Assembly (NCBI GenBank): GCA_964023275.1 | Contig: OZ029927.1 | Coordinates: 17,238,665 to 17,302,664, forward strand | DNA from: Norana najaformis | Taxonomy: Eukaryota; Annelida; Clitellata; Crassiclitellata; Hormogastridae | Reading direction: 5' to 3' | Length of the DNA: 64,000 nucleotides | Shown: positions 18,761 to 29,809 of the stretch, piece after piece | Position numbering within the stretch: position 1 is the first letter of the stretch | Layout of the letters: each line of letters opens with the position of its first letter | Made by a program: the position numbers and the translations under genes | The notes under the pieces: model-generated | Seen by the model: the letters and a program-made list of their open reading frames with translations, nothing else | What the model was told of the DNA's origin: nothing | Databases searched by the model: none

Positions 18761-21700
18761 ATGGCTGATGCTAAAAGCGTTTGTTCGTGGACAAGTGATG
18801 ATGTGGCGGAATGGCTAAGAGAAAACCATTTTGAGAAATATGTTGAGCTGTTTACAATACAACACGGGATAGATGGAAAGGCGCTGGTCCTGCTGACTGA
18901 AGATGACCTACGAAGCCCTCCTCTTGCACTGTCCGTCCTTGGTGATATAAAACATCTAATGATCTGCCTCAAAGAATTGAAATCTAGTCATTCCCTTGTG
19001 CCCAATGAGCTGTGTGTTGGCAACGGTACAGTCAGCCATGCAACTCCGAAAACATCAAGTTTGCAACAAAAAATAGATTATTATGATGAGGAAGATCTTG
19101 CAAACCATGACAAGCAGTCACCCACAACAAGGGCAAAGTGGGAACATGAGAGGCAGATTTCACAGAACCTGAAGCCAGAGTTTATGAAACTGATCATCAG
19201 CTATATGTACATGTTCATTGTTTTCATGTTAACGGCATTTACGATGGTCATAGTTCATGATCGTGTCCCTGACATGGACAAGTATCCGCCTCTGCCTGAT
19301 ATCATGCTCGACAACCTGCCATATATTCCATGGGCATTTGAGGCGTGTGAAGCAACGGCCATTGTTCTTATGGCAATTCTCTTCATAACGCTAATCTTTC
19401 ACAAGCATCGGTAGGTACAGAAATGTTTGGAAAATGTTGTTTGGGATTTAACTTGAAAACGTTTTATTTTCTATGCACTGTTTCTTGTCGATGATGTCAG
19501 TAATTCTTAACGAATTCATTGAAATGATACATTTATTAATTGGAAACAAGTGACATTTTTGTGTGTTAATGATACAATTTATCACCCAATATTCGTGTAA
19601 AAGAGGTATTTGAAGTTAGGAGTGACATTAAGGAATGTTTTTGAAATGGTGACATTACTTGTTAGGTGTAATAAAAAGACAGGGATCTCATTACTACAGG
19701 ACATACTGCTAGCTCGAATTTTCGGGGAGTATTGACGGCCTGTACGTGGGTGGCATGATGGCTGACTGCTAGATCTTCAGTCTTTTATCTCAGAGTCCGA
19801 TGCAGGAATTGCAGCATCTACATGAAATTCTCAATCGATTTTTTATCATGCTTTATTCGCAAGATCTTCAAATATGGGTCCACTGCCAAGGACTGCTGAA
19901 TTTGTAAATGGGTTTTTGTGTTTTTAATTTGCTGACAGGTTTATAATTCTGCGACGCTTGTTTGCCCTGACTGGAACTGTGTTCATGCTTCGGTGTATCA
20001 CAATGTTGATAACTTCTCTCTCTGTTCCAGGAACTCATCTTCAGTGTGAACCAAAGGTTTTTTTAAAATTATACTTTATTCTTTTTTCACAGATTGCATT
20101 ATTTGTCCATTTCTGAACTTTGCAGTTGACCAGAAAACTGTTTTAAGTTTGTATTCGTCGTGGAAATTGTTTGTTCTGTTTTTAGATACTTTGTGTGCTG
20201 CATTAACCCACTGGTTAAAGCGTTGTGATACACTAAGCATACATGTTCCAACCGCCTTTGAGGCGGTTACTGCTCTCGAGTCTTGGGACCTTGAGCATGA
20301 TTGTGTAGCATGGGGCTCAGTAGCCCGATTGGGTAGAGTGCTCAGCTTATAATGCCGAGTTTACGGGTTCTTAGATGGTTACTGTGTCCTATACTCACAA
20401 TTGCTTCACGCCTCAGATTGAGATTTACTGACTTTGCTTGCATAATAAATGCAATAATAATAATAATCTTCAGCTGATGCTTTTTGTTAGATATTGGTCC
20501 TGTATCAATTTAAGAAATAAGATATGTTACTTCATACGTTACAAACAGTGCAGATTTATTTCAGAATTTTAATCATTTGAAATTTTTGTATTTTCAAATT
20601 TCAAGTATGGCTTCTGTATCAGCTTCATGATTTTTGAGCCGTGAATCAGAACAATTCCCACATAAATGTGTTTCATAAATTTATTAAAGTTTAATGATTT
20701 AATGTTTAAATTTTTCATGTTGTTTTACATTAATGATGTTGTTAAATTCCTTTAGGGGGTTTGATTCCCATTATTTTATTTTTTACATAGACTGTTGGCA
20801 ATCTGTGGTCCAAAGTGGAGAGAGCCCTGGTGATATGGTCGGGATGTGGAATGTCACTGCAAGGTGTCAGAACCTGTGGGGATTACATGTTCAGTGGTCA
20901 CACAGTTGTTGTCACGCTTCTCAACTTCTTCATCACGGAGTGTACGTTTTCTTTGATTTTCTTACAGAACTTTTATGTTGTGTTTAGTTGTGGGTGATCA
21001 GTGTTTAGTGCATTTTACTTTAGTTTCAATATTCTGTTTTGTTTTCAACTACAACCTTTTCAACAAATTAGTGAATTTATCTCATTCAGAACTTCAGCAT
21101 CTCACTAAGTGGGTGCAGAACAATTATTATCCATATCTTATAATTTGGTCTAGAACTTGTTCTTGGTGAAACAAAGTTTTTCAGTTGCTAGATCTATATT
21201 TTCTAACTCTTTCCCTGTGTCTGTTTGTTCTGCTAAATCTAGTGTCTTTTCATTCTCAGCTTAAGACTTACCTTTTTCAAATTTCTCATCCACCATAGGC
21301 TGTCTCAATGTCATAGTTGACTAACCTTCTGGATATTGACCTGACTGCGGTTTTGGCTCTGGTGCACCATCGGTTGATGCCCTGTGCATTAGACACTGAC
21401 GCGATAGAAGTTACTAATTACAGATACTAGTCTGTTGATTAAATGAATATTTTTATGAAATACCGTATCATTCTGTTTCATGAATTAGGTGTTAATAAGT
21501 GTTTTGTGAAATATGTGTTAGTTGCAGTTTTGTTTTTGTTAGACACGCCACGTCGAATACCGATGTTGCATACCATCAGCTGGGTGATGAACATATTTGC
21601 CATCTTCTTCATTCTTGCTGCACACGAACATTACTCAATAGATGTATTTGTGGCATTCTACATTACTTCTCGCCTCTTCCTGTATTATCACTCGCTAGCC

Positions 21701-21862
21701 AACAACCTCGTGCTACGGCAACCGGACTGCACAAGAACTCGCGTCTGGTTTCCGCTGTTCTCGTATTTTGAATCATCAATTAACGGCATTGTACCAAATG
21801 AGTACGAATGGCCTGTAACTTCAATTCTCAGGTATATCAGATATAAGCAGAAACTGTGTTAG
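18761..21862 (+). CDS. SAMD8: SAMD8 / sphingomyelin synthase-related protein, four coding exons, 412 aa
   Basis: ER membrane enzyme of the sphingomyelin synthase family; the known SAMD8 makes ceramide phosphoethanolamine and helps control ER ceramide. Exons 18761-19410, 19939-20056, 20791-20941, 21543-21862; all GT-AG, phases fit, 1239 nt. N-terminal SAM domain at about 8-70 ([32 protein letters not shown]), then six likely membrane spans starting at about 146. Phosphatidic-phosphatase-like active site: His293 in [10 protein letters not shown], and His336 and Asp340 in [11 protein letters not shown], the HHD triad. Ends [20 protein letters not shown] context AACAATGG is good. Length matches human SAMD8. 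Introns contain a SINE (20320-20475) and a LINE tail (21180-21425). Confidence 0.96.
20320..20475 (+). mobile_element. tRNA-related SINE in SAMD8 intron 2
   Basis: CAGTAGCCCGATTGGGTAGA followed by GCTCAGCTTATAATGCCGAG, the same head as the array at 59801-60120, then a body ending GCAATAATAATAATAAT. Confidence 0.6.
21180..21425 (+). mobile_element. LINE 3' end in SAMD8 intron 3 (family R3)
   Basis: Has a LINE-like coding remnant (CTTAAGACTTACCTTTTTCA) and the R3 tail CTTCTGGATATTGACCTGAC, CATCGGTTGATGCCCTGTGC, ATTAGACACTGACGC. Confidence 0.6.
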
Positions 21863-22535
21863 GCAAACTACTGTGGCTGGCAGCTTGAGTAAAACGTGTT
21901 GTATGCTAGTGTTCGTGGCTGTGTGATTTACCATGACCCTTGGTATTGTCCAACTTTTCTATTGATTTTGAGTCATTTTGCAAGTGTAACCTGCATTAGG
22001 CTTTGGTGCAGTGTTGAAAACAAGGTCTTAGCCTTTTGTAGTTTATCTGAATTTATTAAAAACAATAGTGTTTTCTAATCTTGCCTTTTTTGCATTAGTA
22101 CTGTATTAAATCATTTTGTTAGAGTTAAAATTTTTGGTACATGTATCAGAAAGTCTTTCACTTTGTAGTCATATTTAAAAGTTGCATAACTGTTGAAAAT
22201 ATCAGAACTTTCTGTTTACAATACATGTGCTGTCAGTATTTCGTATATACTGTATATGGTGTATACGAACCAACAGATCCACAGTCATTACAATAAGCAC
22301 CATACCCAGCAAGTTTTTTCTAGATCACAAAGACAGTGATCGTAAAGGCTCCATCTGGCCAAGACTGGTTTTAAGAATGCTATTTGGTGCTTTGTTTCTA
22401 AAAAATGCAGCTTCTTACAACAGACATTAGATTTTGGTTTCTCTTGTTGCGATATTGTGTTACTTGAAAATTGTCATGTTGATGCATGCTTATGTCTGCT
22501 GAATTACAGCTGCGCCGGAATGTTAAGTGTTACAA

Positions 22536-22541
22536 AATAAA
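22536..22541 (+). terminator. Candidate polyadenylation signal of SAMD8
   Basis: AATAAA followed at once by a GT-rich stretch (GTGATTGTGTGTGAATGTG), 674 nt after the SAMD8 stop. A second AATAAA lies about 60 bp further on. Function inferred from position and context only. Confidence 0.55.
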
Positions 22542-22619
22542 GTGATTGTGTGTGAATGTGTTACAGAAACACTTTTACTGATTTACGTCACTCTAAAATA
22601 AAGCAGAAAGGTTTGTCTC

Positions 22620-23290
22620 CTGTAACATCTTGCAAGTTTGTTTTTACTTATTATCAGTTTTATTTTTAAAAATCACATCACGTTCAGTCTTCAAGTTGAA
22701 GCAGACATCATTCTGTCTAGAACGAACTCTGATGAATTACTATTAAAACTAAGGTTGGTATTTAGCAGGAATGTTCATTCTGATATTTAAGATTTCTAAT
22801 TCATTATCGCTTATTAATTTCAGAACAACTGTGTACAACATTCTAAGATATTGTTGGTAGAAGTCATTAAATTGTGAGTCAGTATACGAGTTCTGTGACA
22901 AAACACGAGCAGGTTTCAGATCGTAATTGGCTTTTGTTCATAAAAAATAACCCTAAACCTGTGACGATACCTCTTCTAAACTGTCACAGATGTAAAGAAC
23001 AAAACTGAGGAAGTCACACGGCACATTTTAGAGGTTTAACGCCTGCAAGTAGACCAAATCATTTTATCCAACTGTTTCACAGAAATGAATACAACGCACC
23101 TCAACACTTATGTCAAAACTCCCTAACAAACCAGTAATTCTGACCTGTCAACATCACGTAAAGAGCCTGAAAACACAGTATTCTGAGACAGCTCAGTCAG
23201 ACAGAAGTGATGTAATGTCTACCGGGCGTCTCCCTTACAGGGAAGAAAACCGCTTAGTCTCCACTCTGCTGTTACGTATTTTGCAACGGC
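22620..23290. other. Convergent intergenic gap SAMD8/MRPS34
   Basis: No gene or recognised repeat. Holds the 3' end of MRPS34 on minus; a minus AATAAA lies near 22660. Confidence 0.4.
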
Positions 23291-23294
23291 AAAT

Positions 23295-24617
23295 CTAATC
23301 CGCTGACACTTGTTTGGCCTCGGACTCATACACTGCTCTAGAGTTCTGTTTAATTTTTAGTGGGAGCATCGGGGGTTCACCAGCGTATGTACCGGCCCTG
23401 CGTTGTTCTTCAGTAATCAGCAGCTCCAACAAGGGTGGAAGCTTTATCCTGTCCGGCACAACATTTCTGGGTCGTTCTGGTGCTGCGTAGCTGAGAAAGC
23501 TCTGCTCTGCATCTCTAGGTACCAGTCGCCAATCGTTTTTGTATCCTTTGGTTATTGAATTTTCACCCAGCGGCTCACCTCTGAAGACTTTCATCCCATA
23601 AGCAACGCTTTTTACCTTGTGGTCAATGTGTGCCTGAAGACATTAATAAAGAATCATGTTTACAGTTTTGAAAGTTACGTCTGTCAGATAATTATTAGAA
23701 GAAATCTTGAGATAAATGCACATCTCTATAACTTCTCAACCAAAAAAATGTTAATAAAACATTATAATAACAGGTACATAAATACTGATGATGTTGATAT
23801 ACAGCCATCATGTAATAAGGTATTAATCAATGGTGCTTCCATAAAGGACATCCACAAAGTGACCTATTTTGGATCCCTCCCTCCTACTTCTCCACATTTG
23901 GCATAACCCTCCCCAACCTATTTTGTGGACATCTGCACTCCAGTGGAATACTGAGACCTGATTATGCTACCTGTTGATCTTATATGGCTAACCGTACTAC
24001 ACGGTGGGGTATTCTGATACTGTAATTGTCACTGATACTGCCGCATCGAGAAAAAAGTACTGTAATTAGATCCAAAGCAATAAGACTCTGCTGTCTGAAG
24101 TTCATGTTTAAGGCACAGGCTGTATTGAAACAACTCTTTTGATGCACACCTCCACATTGGGAATAACCTCCATTCCCCTTGTTGCATTTTGGTAACCCCT
24201 TTCCCATCTTTGAGACGTCCTTTATGGACGATCCCTTGAGGGACTTAATGAACATTAAGATCCCGACGCTGTCTGAAGGAGGCACCAAACTATAAAAATG
24301 CGTGTCTGTGGACAAACTTGCCGGACAGCACTAAACCTATTTTCTGATATTGGTTCAATATCACAATCAGTTTTCCAGTTGCAAGAACGTCAAACCTATC
24401 CCTGGATAAAAGCCCAAATATCGCTCACCTGTGTCGGGTCGCTCATATCTGGATCAACTTTGGTGATGATATAGTAGCTTGGCTCTGGATATCGCTCGAA
24501 AAATGTATTTCTATACACAATTCTGCCTACTCCAAAGTCTTTCAGTCGACATAATATATCAAAAAGTCCCTTACCCTTAAAACTAGTCGTACGCCCTATA
24601 AACCTCACTGGCGCCAT
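23295..24617 (-). CDS. MRPS34: Mitochondrial small ribosomal subunit protein mS34, two exons, 175 aa
   Basis: Subunit mS34 of the mitochondrial 28S ribosomal subunit. Exon 1 24617-24429, exon 2 23633-23295; the donor CACAG|GTGAGC and acceptor CTTCAG|GCACAC keep phase 0; 528 nt. Family matches: an N-terminus MAPVRFIGRTTSFKGKGLF as in invertebrate mS34, then LKDFGVGRIV and RYPEPSYYIITKV; exon 2 has NDWRLVPRDAEQSF and PPLLELLITEEQRRAG. I chose the inner ATG 24617 rather than an upstream in-frame codon because family members begin just before the YIGRTT-type motif. The intron carries a TIR element (23838-24228). Confidence 0.92.
23838..24228. mobile_element. 391-bp TIR element (MITE-like) in the MRPS34 intron
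   Basis: Ends are inverted: left TCCATAAAGGACATCCACAA, right reverse complement TCCATAAAGGACGTCTCAAA. No coding capacity. Same family as the split copy at 16516-17255. I could not define a clean target-site duplication, so the superfamily is open. Confidence 0.6.
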
Positions 24618-24684
24618 GTTTTTACAGCTCGGACCAAAGATATAAGAAGAAATGCAAGCCGAGGTCATCGAGCTATAAATATTA

Positions 24685-24775
24685 TTATTAATTAAAAATG
24701 TCTAGAGCGCCGGTGTCTAATGCACAAGGCATCAACCGATGGCGCTTCAGATTTAATCCGCATTCAGGTCGAAAT
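24685..24775 (-). repeat. R3 tail, minus orientation
   Basis: Plus strand TTATTATTAATTAAAAATG, then GCGCCGGTGTCTAATGCACA and GGCATCAACCGATGGCGC, the inverse of the R3 3' end. Lies about 70-160 bp upstream of the MRPS34 start. Confidence 0.65.
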
Positions 24776-24793
24776 CCGCATTCAGAAATAGAA

Positions 24794-24795
<2 letters not shown>

Positions 24796-24839
<44 letters not shown>
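24796..24839. repeat. (GACA)n microsatellite
   Basis: Eleven tandem GACA units. Confidence 0.95.
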
Positions 24840-24844
24840 TTTCA

Positions 24845-25440
24845 TTGATCACCAAAATAATTAACAATTACAATCACAGTCTGTAACATACATTGGTGCC
24901 AATGGGCTGACCTCAAAAGAACAAAAAGTTCCGCTAAGAAGGTCATCTGTTTACATCATGGATTACAAATAGGTAACAGCATTATGCTGAGCAAATCAAT
25001 TAATAATCTATAATATAAGAGTAATTAATATAATCAATACCAGTGCATACACACAAGCAAAAATTAGCTAACTACAATTAACTAATTTATCGGGTCTGTC
25101 ATGCAGGACCTAATGTCCAAACGTAGCGTCGTCGAGGACTGCCGGAGACAGCCGTTTGGCATGGGCGGAAGACCGTATCCCCGTTGTCGTTTCTCGTTCT
25201 CGATGCAACACGGTCCTGAATTCTGAACATGGGGTCATGTGTAAAATTTGTATAGGACTCCGTTGGTTGTACTCTGCGTCTGTGTGTTAATGTATGTGTA
25301 CAAGGTAGCCTGCTACCAGTGAATTCTCTGGTTATCTGAGCATTGCTTGCTAGCTATTAAATTTTCTGTCTTCAGTGAACTTAACGTCGCTTAGACTAGC
25401 ATAGTGAGAGCCTCTGATTAGTTTATCATGAAGCGGCGCT
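24845..25440. other. Intergenic, unassigned
   Basis: A possible downstream exon of the 25456-25930 ORF exists on minus at about 25080-25225 (open in all three minus frames), but I cannot choose a frame. Nothing else seen. Confidence 0.3.
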
Positions 25441-25455
25441 ATATCAGTTTTCAAG

Positions 25456-25930
25456 TAAACTTACAAATAGATGCTGCCTTAGAAAAATGGCAATACAGCC
25501 CATCACCCCAAAAGGTTTGACACCCGTTTTAGTACGAATCATAATAGGGGGTTTCAACTTTCTATAAGAATTAACCATAGAAGCAAATTTTGTTGTGTGT
25601 ATTTCATAGATTGGATATACGTGGGGGAGAGAAATTACTTTTTTTGCCCATTTTTGAAGGTACAAAATATCTTGGCAGAAAACAGCTCGATGTTGCACAC
25701 CTCCACCAAATCCTCGAACAGACAGCGTAAAATGTGTATTGGGAATATTATGGATTTTTTCCCACCAAACTTGGGTGATGTAAGCGATGAGCATGGAGAG
25801 AGATTCCATCAAGACATCTCCACCTTTGAAGCAAGATATCAGGGCCACTGCAATTCCAACATGATGGGCGATTACTGCTGGTTCTGCAGCGGGCAACAGC
25901 GGCCACTCACAAGCACAAGAGCAAGTGTCT
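25456..25930 (-). CDS. Unassigned protein-coding exon (hypothetical, partial)
   Basis: A 150-codon open frame on minus that ends at a strong donor (CATCTATTT|GTAAGT) and opens after an acceptor-like GTGCTTTAG near 25930. I do not recognise the product. The N-terminal part looks membrane-spanning (AVIAHHVGIAVALIS); then WWEKIHNIPNTHFTL, YLQKWAKKVISLPHVYP and KPPIMIRTKTGVKPFGV. Composition looks protein-like rather than random and the frame is longer than the chance ORFs nearby. Upstream and downstream exons are not identified. It could also be a remnant of an unknown mobile element. Confidence 0.4.
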
Positions 25931-27590
25931 AAAGCACTTTTGAACTCGTATAGAGTTAAGCTAGAGACAAAATTTCGAAATGTATGCTTTCATCTGAGTA
26001 ACATACATATATTTATATTACATTTTAAAACATATTTTAATTTCAAGTTATAAAAGAATAACATTTTGTTTCTTGTTATGAATACTCTGAGTTTGCATAA
26101 TTACACAGTTATAAGGAAATACTAGTTCTGTAAAGAGTTTGCATAATTATTAGCATGTATGCTGCATATCTTAAGATCCTGACGTGCTACACAAAATCTG
26201 ACTACAGATTTGGAATCAGCAGATTCGATTTAGTGTAGTACACATAACATATGCCTAGTAGCAGGCGAAAATTTTTTTCGTGTGATCCAGTGTTATCACA
26301 CCCTCTGGTGAATAAAACTTAGATGTTTTTGGACTTGGGCCGCTATTCATCGTGTAGTTTTGCAATGAATTTATCGGATGAGATCCTTCACCACCGCTGC
26401 CCGTTTGAATAGATTGCCATTTTGACAAAAGTGAACTTGGTCCACTTTATTCTGAAGGGCTGATTGAAGTCTTACTTATATTAAATCGAATTAAAACATA
26501 AATGGTTAAAATACTAGAAATACACTATAAACGAAAGCAACAGCTTAAATCTGAAACTATTAGGCCTATATATGATTCTGTTATTATTTTAAAAAGTATT
26601 ATCATTATTATTACTAAACATTAAACTTTTAGGTCGATCCGCCACATGGACTGACCTTCTATATATCGACCTGATTGTGGCTTGGTGTGCTATCGATTGA
26701 TGCATTGTGCATTAGACACCGGCGCATTAGAAGTTGCTAATTATTATTATTATTATTATTGGGCCTACAGACCCATCTCAAGTTTGAATTTTTGTAAAAA
26801 CATTCTTGAAGGGTTGCTGTGGATCATTTTCAAACTCCTTGAAGCCTGGCCTACCACAAATACTAACATCAGTCCTCATTCCATAGACTTACCAATATTC
26901 AATCAAGTCATCTGATCATCTTTCTCTAGCAATAGAAGTTACTAATTACTTACTTATTCCCTTCATAAAAATGTTGGATCTTTGATATGGTGTTCTGCGC
27001 ATGCGCCTGGGGCGCGGTTATTTCTGGGAAAGATTTGAATTGCTGCTGAAGTTCTGGCATTTCTGTAACAATGAGGAACAGGTTTCAAGTTGACCGTTTG
27101 TTCAAGCCGAGGAATAGAGTTGAGGAGCACAGGAAAGTTTTTCCAGAATGCATGATCCACAGAATGTACAGTGTGTGCATGGCTTGGCATGTCTAGTTGT
27201 GTTAATAACAACTTTCCCTTTCCAGTAGTGTGTACACTTCAACATGTCTAGCTGTTCAGTGGTTGCATGTACCCTGTCTACTTCCATTTGTTTGTGGCCT
27301 TGTAAAGATATTTCTGATGAATTTCTTTCAGGTTAGGTTTTGTGTTACTATGCAAAAAGTACATAGGGCTGAAGAAATGGTCGAGTTTCTGTTCTGATAA
27401 GAGCAGACATCGGTCCATAGTAGAACAGTATCTACAGTGTCTGGCAAAACTGCTTAGATATTCGGTCACAGTAAACTTGTATACAACTAATTTCCTTATG
27501 AAGCTCTTTGGGCAAAGAAGAACTTGCTTAGTAGGTCCAGTGTTGCTACTATAACTGTTTGTGGGTTTGGTAGGGTTAACTTTTTATCAG
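25931..27590. other. Intergenic or intronic, mostly unassigned
   Basis: Contains an R2 fragment (26355-26440, minus) and an R3 tail with (ATT)n (26635-26765, plus). A palindromic GCGCATGCGC at about 26998-27007 resembles an NRF1 site and could mark a promoter; no gene can be attached to it. Confidence 0.4.
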
Positions 27591-27592
27591 CT

Positions 27593-28335
27593 TCTTTGCA
27601 GTTTCTGGTCAGGCCCTTTTCTTATACATAATCCATCCGCACTGATTCTTCTAGCAAACCACTTTTTATAACCTTGTGACGTCATTTCAGCAGTGCCATT
27701 TTATTAAAGTTCCTTTTGTGACATGATTTTACTCTAGACACCTGCTAAGGCAGTTTCTAAACAAAAGCCCAAAAGTGAGAAGAGGTTCCCGTATGATTGC
27801 GAAGCTCGATCTGCAACTAACAAACAGGGGAAAAGAAGCAGATCATCGGGCCGTGCTGCTTCTACATCAAGAAATCGCGCCGTGCTGCTTCTACATCGAA
27901 GAAATCACGCCTGCTGCTTCTACATCGAAGAAATCACGCCGTGCTGCTTCTACATCGAAGAAATCGTGCCGTGCTGCATCTACATCGAATAAGTCACGCC
28001 ACACTGCTTCTATGAAGAAACCACGCCGCGCTGCTTCAAATTCAAAGAAACCACGCCGCACTCCCGCTTCATCATCCTTGACGTCACCTCGTTCGAAGCA
28101 GAGACGTGGTGTCACTAGATATAACATACGTCCACCGTCGTCCAGGCGCAGCTAACGGGGAAAACTTATGGCCGTACAACGTTTGCACAGGTGATGTACG
28201 ATGTTGGTCAACGGTGGAGAGCTTTGGGCAAGGACAAGCAGAAGCCTTACAATGACAGAGCGCAGCAAGTCAACAACACTGGCACAGCAAAACTGAAGAC
28301 CACTGCGGGCAAAGGAAAAGGCAAGAAGCGCTAGG
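27593..28335 (+). pseudogene. Broken HMG-box-like gene with 30-bp Ser/Lys/Arg repeats
   Basis: After an acceptor-like TTTTACTCTAG (27736) a frame reads TPAKAVSKQKPKSEKRFPYD and leads into repeats. From about 27850 to 28020 a 30-bp unit codes for AASTSKKSRR; one unit lacks a base near 27887 (ACATCAAGAAATCG against ACATCGAAGAAATCA), which shifts frame. The repeat frame ends KQRRGVTRYNIRPPSSRRS and stop at 28155. In another frame 28155-28334 reads TYGRTTFAQVMYDVGQRWRA, then GKDKQKPYNDRAQQVN and a basic tail KGKGKKR before TAG. This is the second half of an HMG box; the first helix is missing or frameshifted. Two frame breaks make it a likely pseudogene of a basic, chromatin-type protein. Splicing around the breaks is the alternative. 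Confidence 0.5.
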
Positions 28336-28700
28336 CGAGGTAGGCGACCATCCTATGTCATAACTTGCTCAATTTGTGAAACTTTTCTTTTTAAGTATCA
28401 TATTATATTTCATGTATCTCCTTTTACCATCCTCTCTTCATCTGCATCCATAATTTTTTCTGAGAGTCACAGACTGACTCTTTACAGTTGTAAGATCATT
28501 TCCCAATTCTTCTACGATCCTCACGCATGATGTCATTGTCAGGTCGTTTTACCGTCACTTTGTTTATTCCGTAGATCCTAGTCACTGCCACTGGTCACTT
28601 TACTTCAGGGATGCTGTAAATGTTTTTCAAGATTTCTCCTGTGTTTGTGGCTATTAATTGTAGCCTGTTGTAAGCCTAAACTGCCTTAGCAGGTGTCTAG
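27734..28700. repeat. 23-bp perfect inverted repeat flanking the HMG-like segment, plus direct duplication
   Basis: CTAGACACCTGCTAAGGCAG (27734-27753, arm extends to 27756) recurs inverted at 28678-28700. Separately, the intron-like sequence before the left arm (about 27593-27736, ending TTTTGTGACATGATTTTACT then CTAG) is directly repeated at about 28706-28798 (TTTTGTGACGTGATTTTGCT then CTAG). Confidence 0.75.
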
Positions 28701-28861
28701 TTTGGGTTTCTGGCCAGATCCTTTTTTATAATGTTGTGATGTCATCTAAGCATGGCCAGCTTATAAGAAGTGCCTTTTGTGACGTGATTTTGCTCTAGGT
28801 GCGAGACGTTGGGAGATATTCTGAATTGTTCTATGGCTATATGAAAGCAGAAACCGTATAG

Positions 28862-29110
28862 CGAGCAAAGTTTTCCAGACGTTGGAGAGGCCAGAATGAC
28901 AAAAAGCTGTTGCTGCCTGTCGTTAAAATCTGTCGCGAGTTTCTACAAAACGTCTGCAACTGTGGAAGTGGCTGCCGTTTCGTTCATCCGAAAAGTGATG
29001 AGGAGATGCAGTTATGGTTGAAGCGACAGGAATACTTCTTCTGCCACGACTTTCAGAAGTCTCGTTGTTCGGGAAGCGACTGCAGAGTCATCCACTGCAG
29101 CTATGCATGA
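28862..29110 (+). CDS. CCCH zinc-finger protein exon (ZC3H10-like), partial
   Basis: Open from just after an in-frame TAG (28859-28861) to TGA 29110. Two CCCH fingers: C-x7-C-x5-C-x3-H in CREFLQNVCNCGSGCRFVH and C-x7-C-x4-C-x3-H in CHDFQKSRCSGSDCRVIH. The two-finger layout with FCHDF between resembles the RNA-binding ZC3H10 family. Upstream lies the same intron-like block that precedes the HMG-like copy, so the 5' part is probably on another exon (acceptor possibly CCGTATAG at 28861) or lost. The family normally continues beyond the second finger; this copy stops at once after CSYA, which suggests truncation. Whether it is functional is unclear. Confidence 0.55.
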   Translation, partial: RAKFSRRWRGQNDKKLLLPVVKICREFLQNVCNCGSGCRFVHPKSDEEMQLWLKRQEYFFCHDFQKSRCSGSDCRVIHCSYA

Positions 29111-29337
29111 GGAGGAAAAGTCTTCCGCAGGACAGGGAAACTCTCAGTCCACCTGGCGCAGCCAGTGGCGTCTGGGCTCGCCGACCATAGACCCCTCCGT
29201 TTCCATGGCGTTTCTCAAAGAAAGTTAATCTGTCTGCATATCAGCAGTGTTTTTACTGTTTCATTGTGTAACGTCTCGTTCAGGTGGATCTTACTGGCCG
29301 TAAAATTTATACCTGAAGATGCCTGATTGTATAGAAG

Positions 29338-29500
29338 AAGCTGTTACCGCCTGTCGCTAAAATCTGCCGGGAGTTTCTACGAAACGTCTGCAACCGTGGA
29401 AGCTGCTGCCGTTTCATTCATCCCAGAAATGGTGAGAAGCAGTTATGGTTGAGGCGACAGGAATACCTCCTCTGCCACGACTTCAGAACGCTAGATGCAC
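29338..29500 (+). pseudogene. Degenerate second copy of the CCCH exon
   Basis: Repeats the exon above: VAKICREFLRNVCNRG, CCRFIHPRNGEKQLWLRRQE, YLLCHDFRTLDA. The second finger is cut off by a short deletion and sequence change after CHDF. Confidence 0.6.
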
Positions 29501-29809
29501 GCAGATCACTGTCAAAAAAATACATTTGAATATCCGTACATTGATGAATATTTCATGGTTATATAAACAACAGTTGTAAGGCTTTGCTTTTTTCCACTCA
29601 CACTGTAGATGCCCATGGATAGGAAATATTTTCAAACATTTAATCTGGTTTATGTTTTCAATCTCATGCATCTAATCATAAACACTAAAAACATACCAGT
29701 CGCAAATGATGAAGTGGGCAGAAGGACACACGTGTCAGTAGAACCTGAAATGTCGAAGCAACATCATTTATCTCATTTGTCACAATATAATAACTAAGAG
29801 TCAAAAAAC

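Noticed and set aside
26998..27007. Promoter call on GCGCATGCGC
   Set aside because: NRF1-like palindrome, but no attached transcript or gene can be shown; mentioned only as a note.
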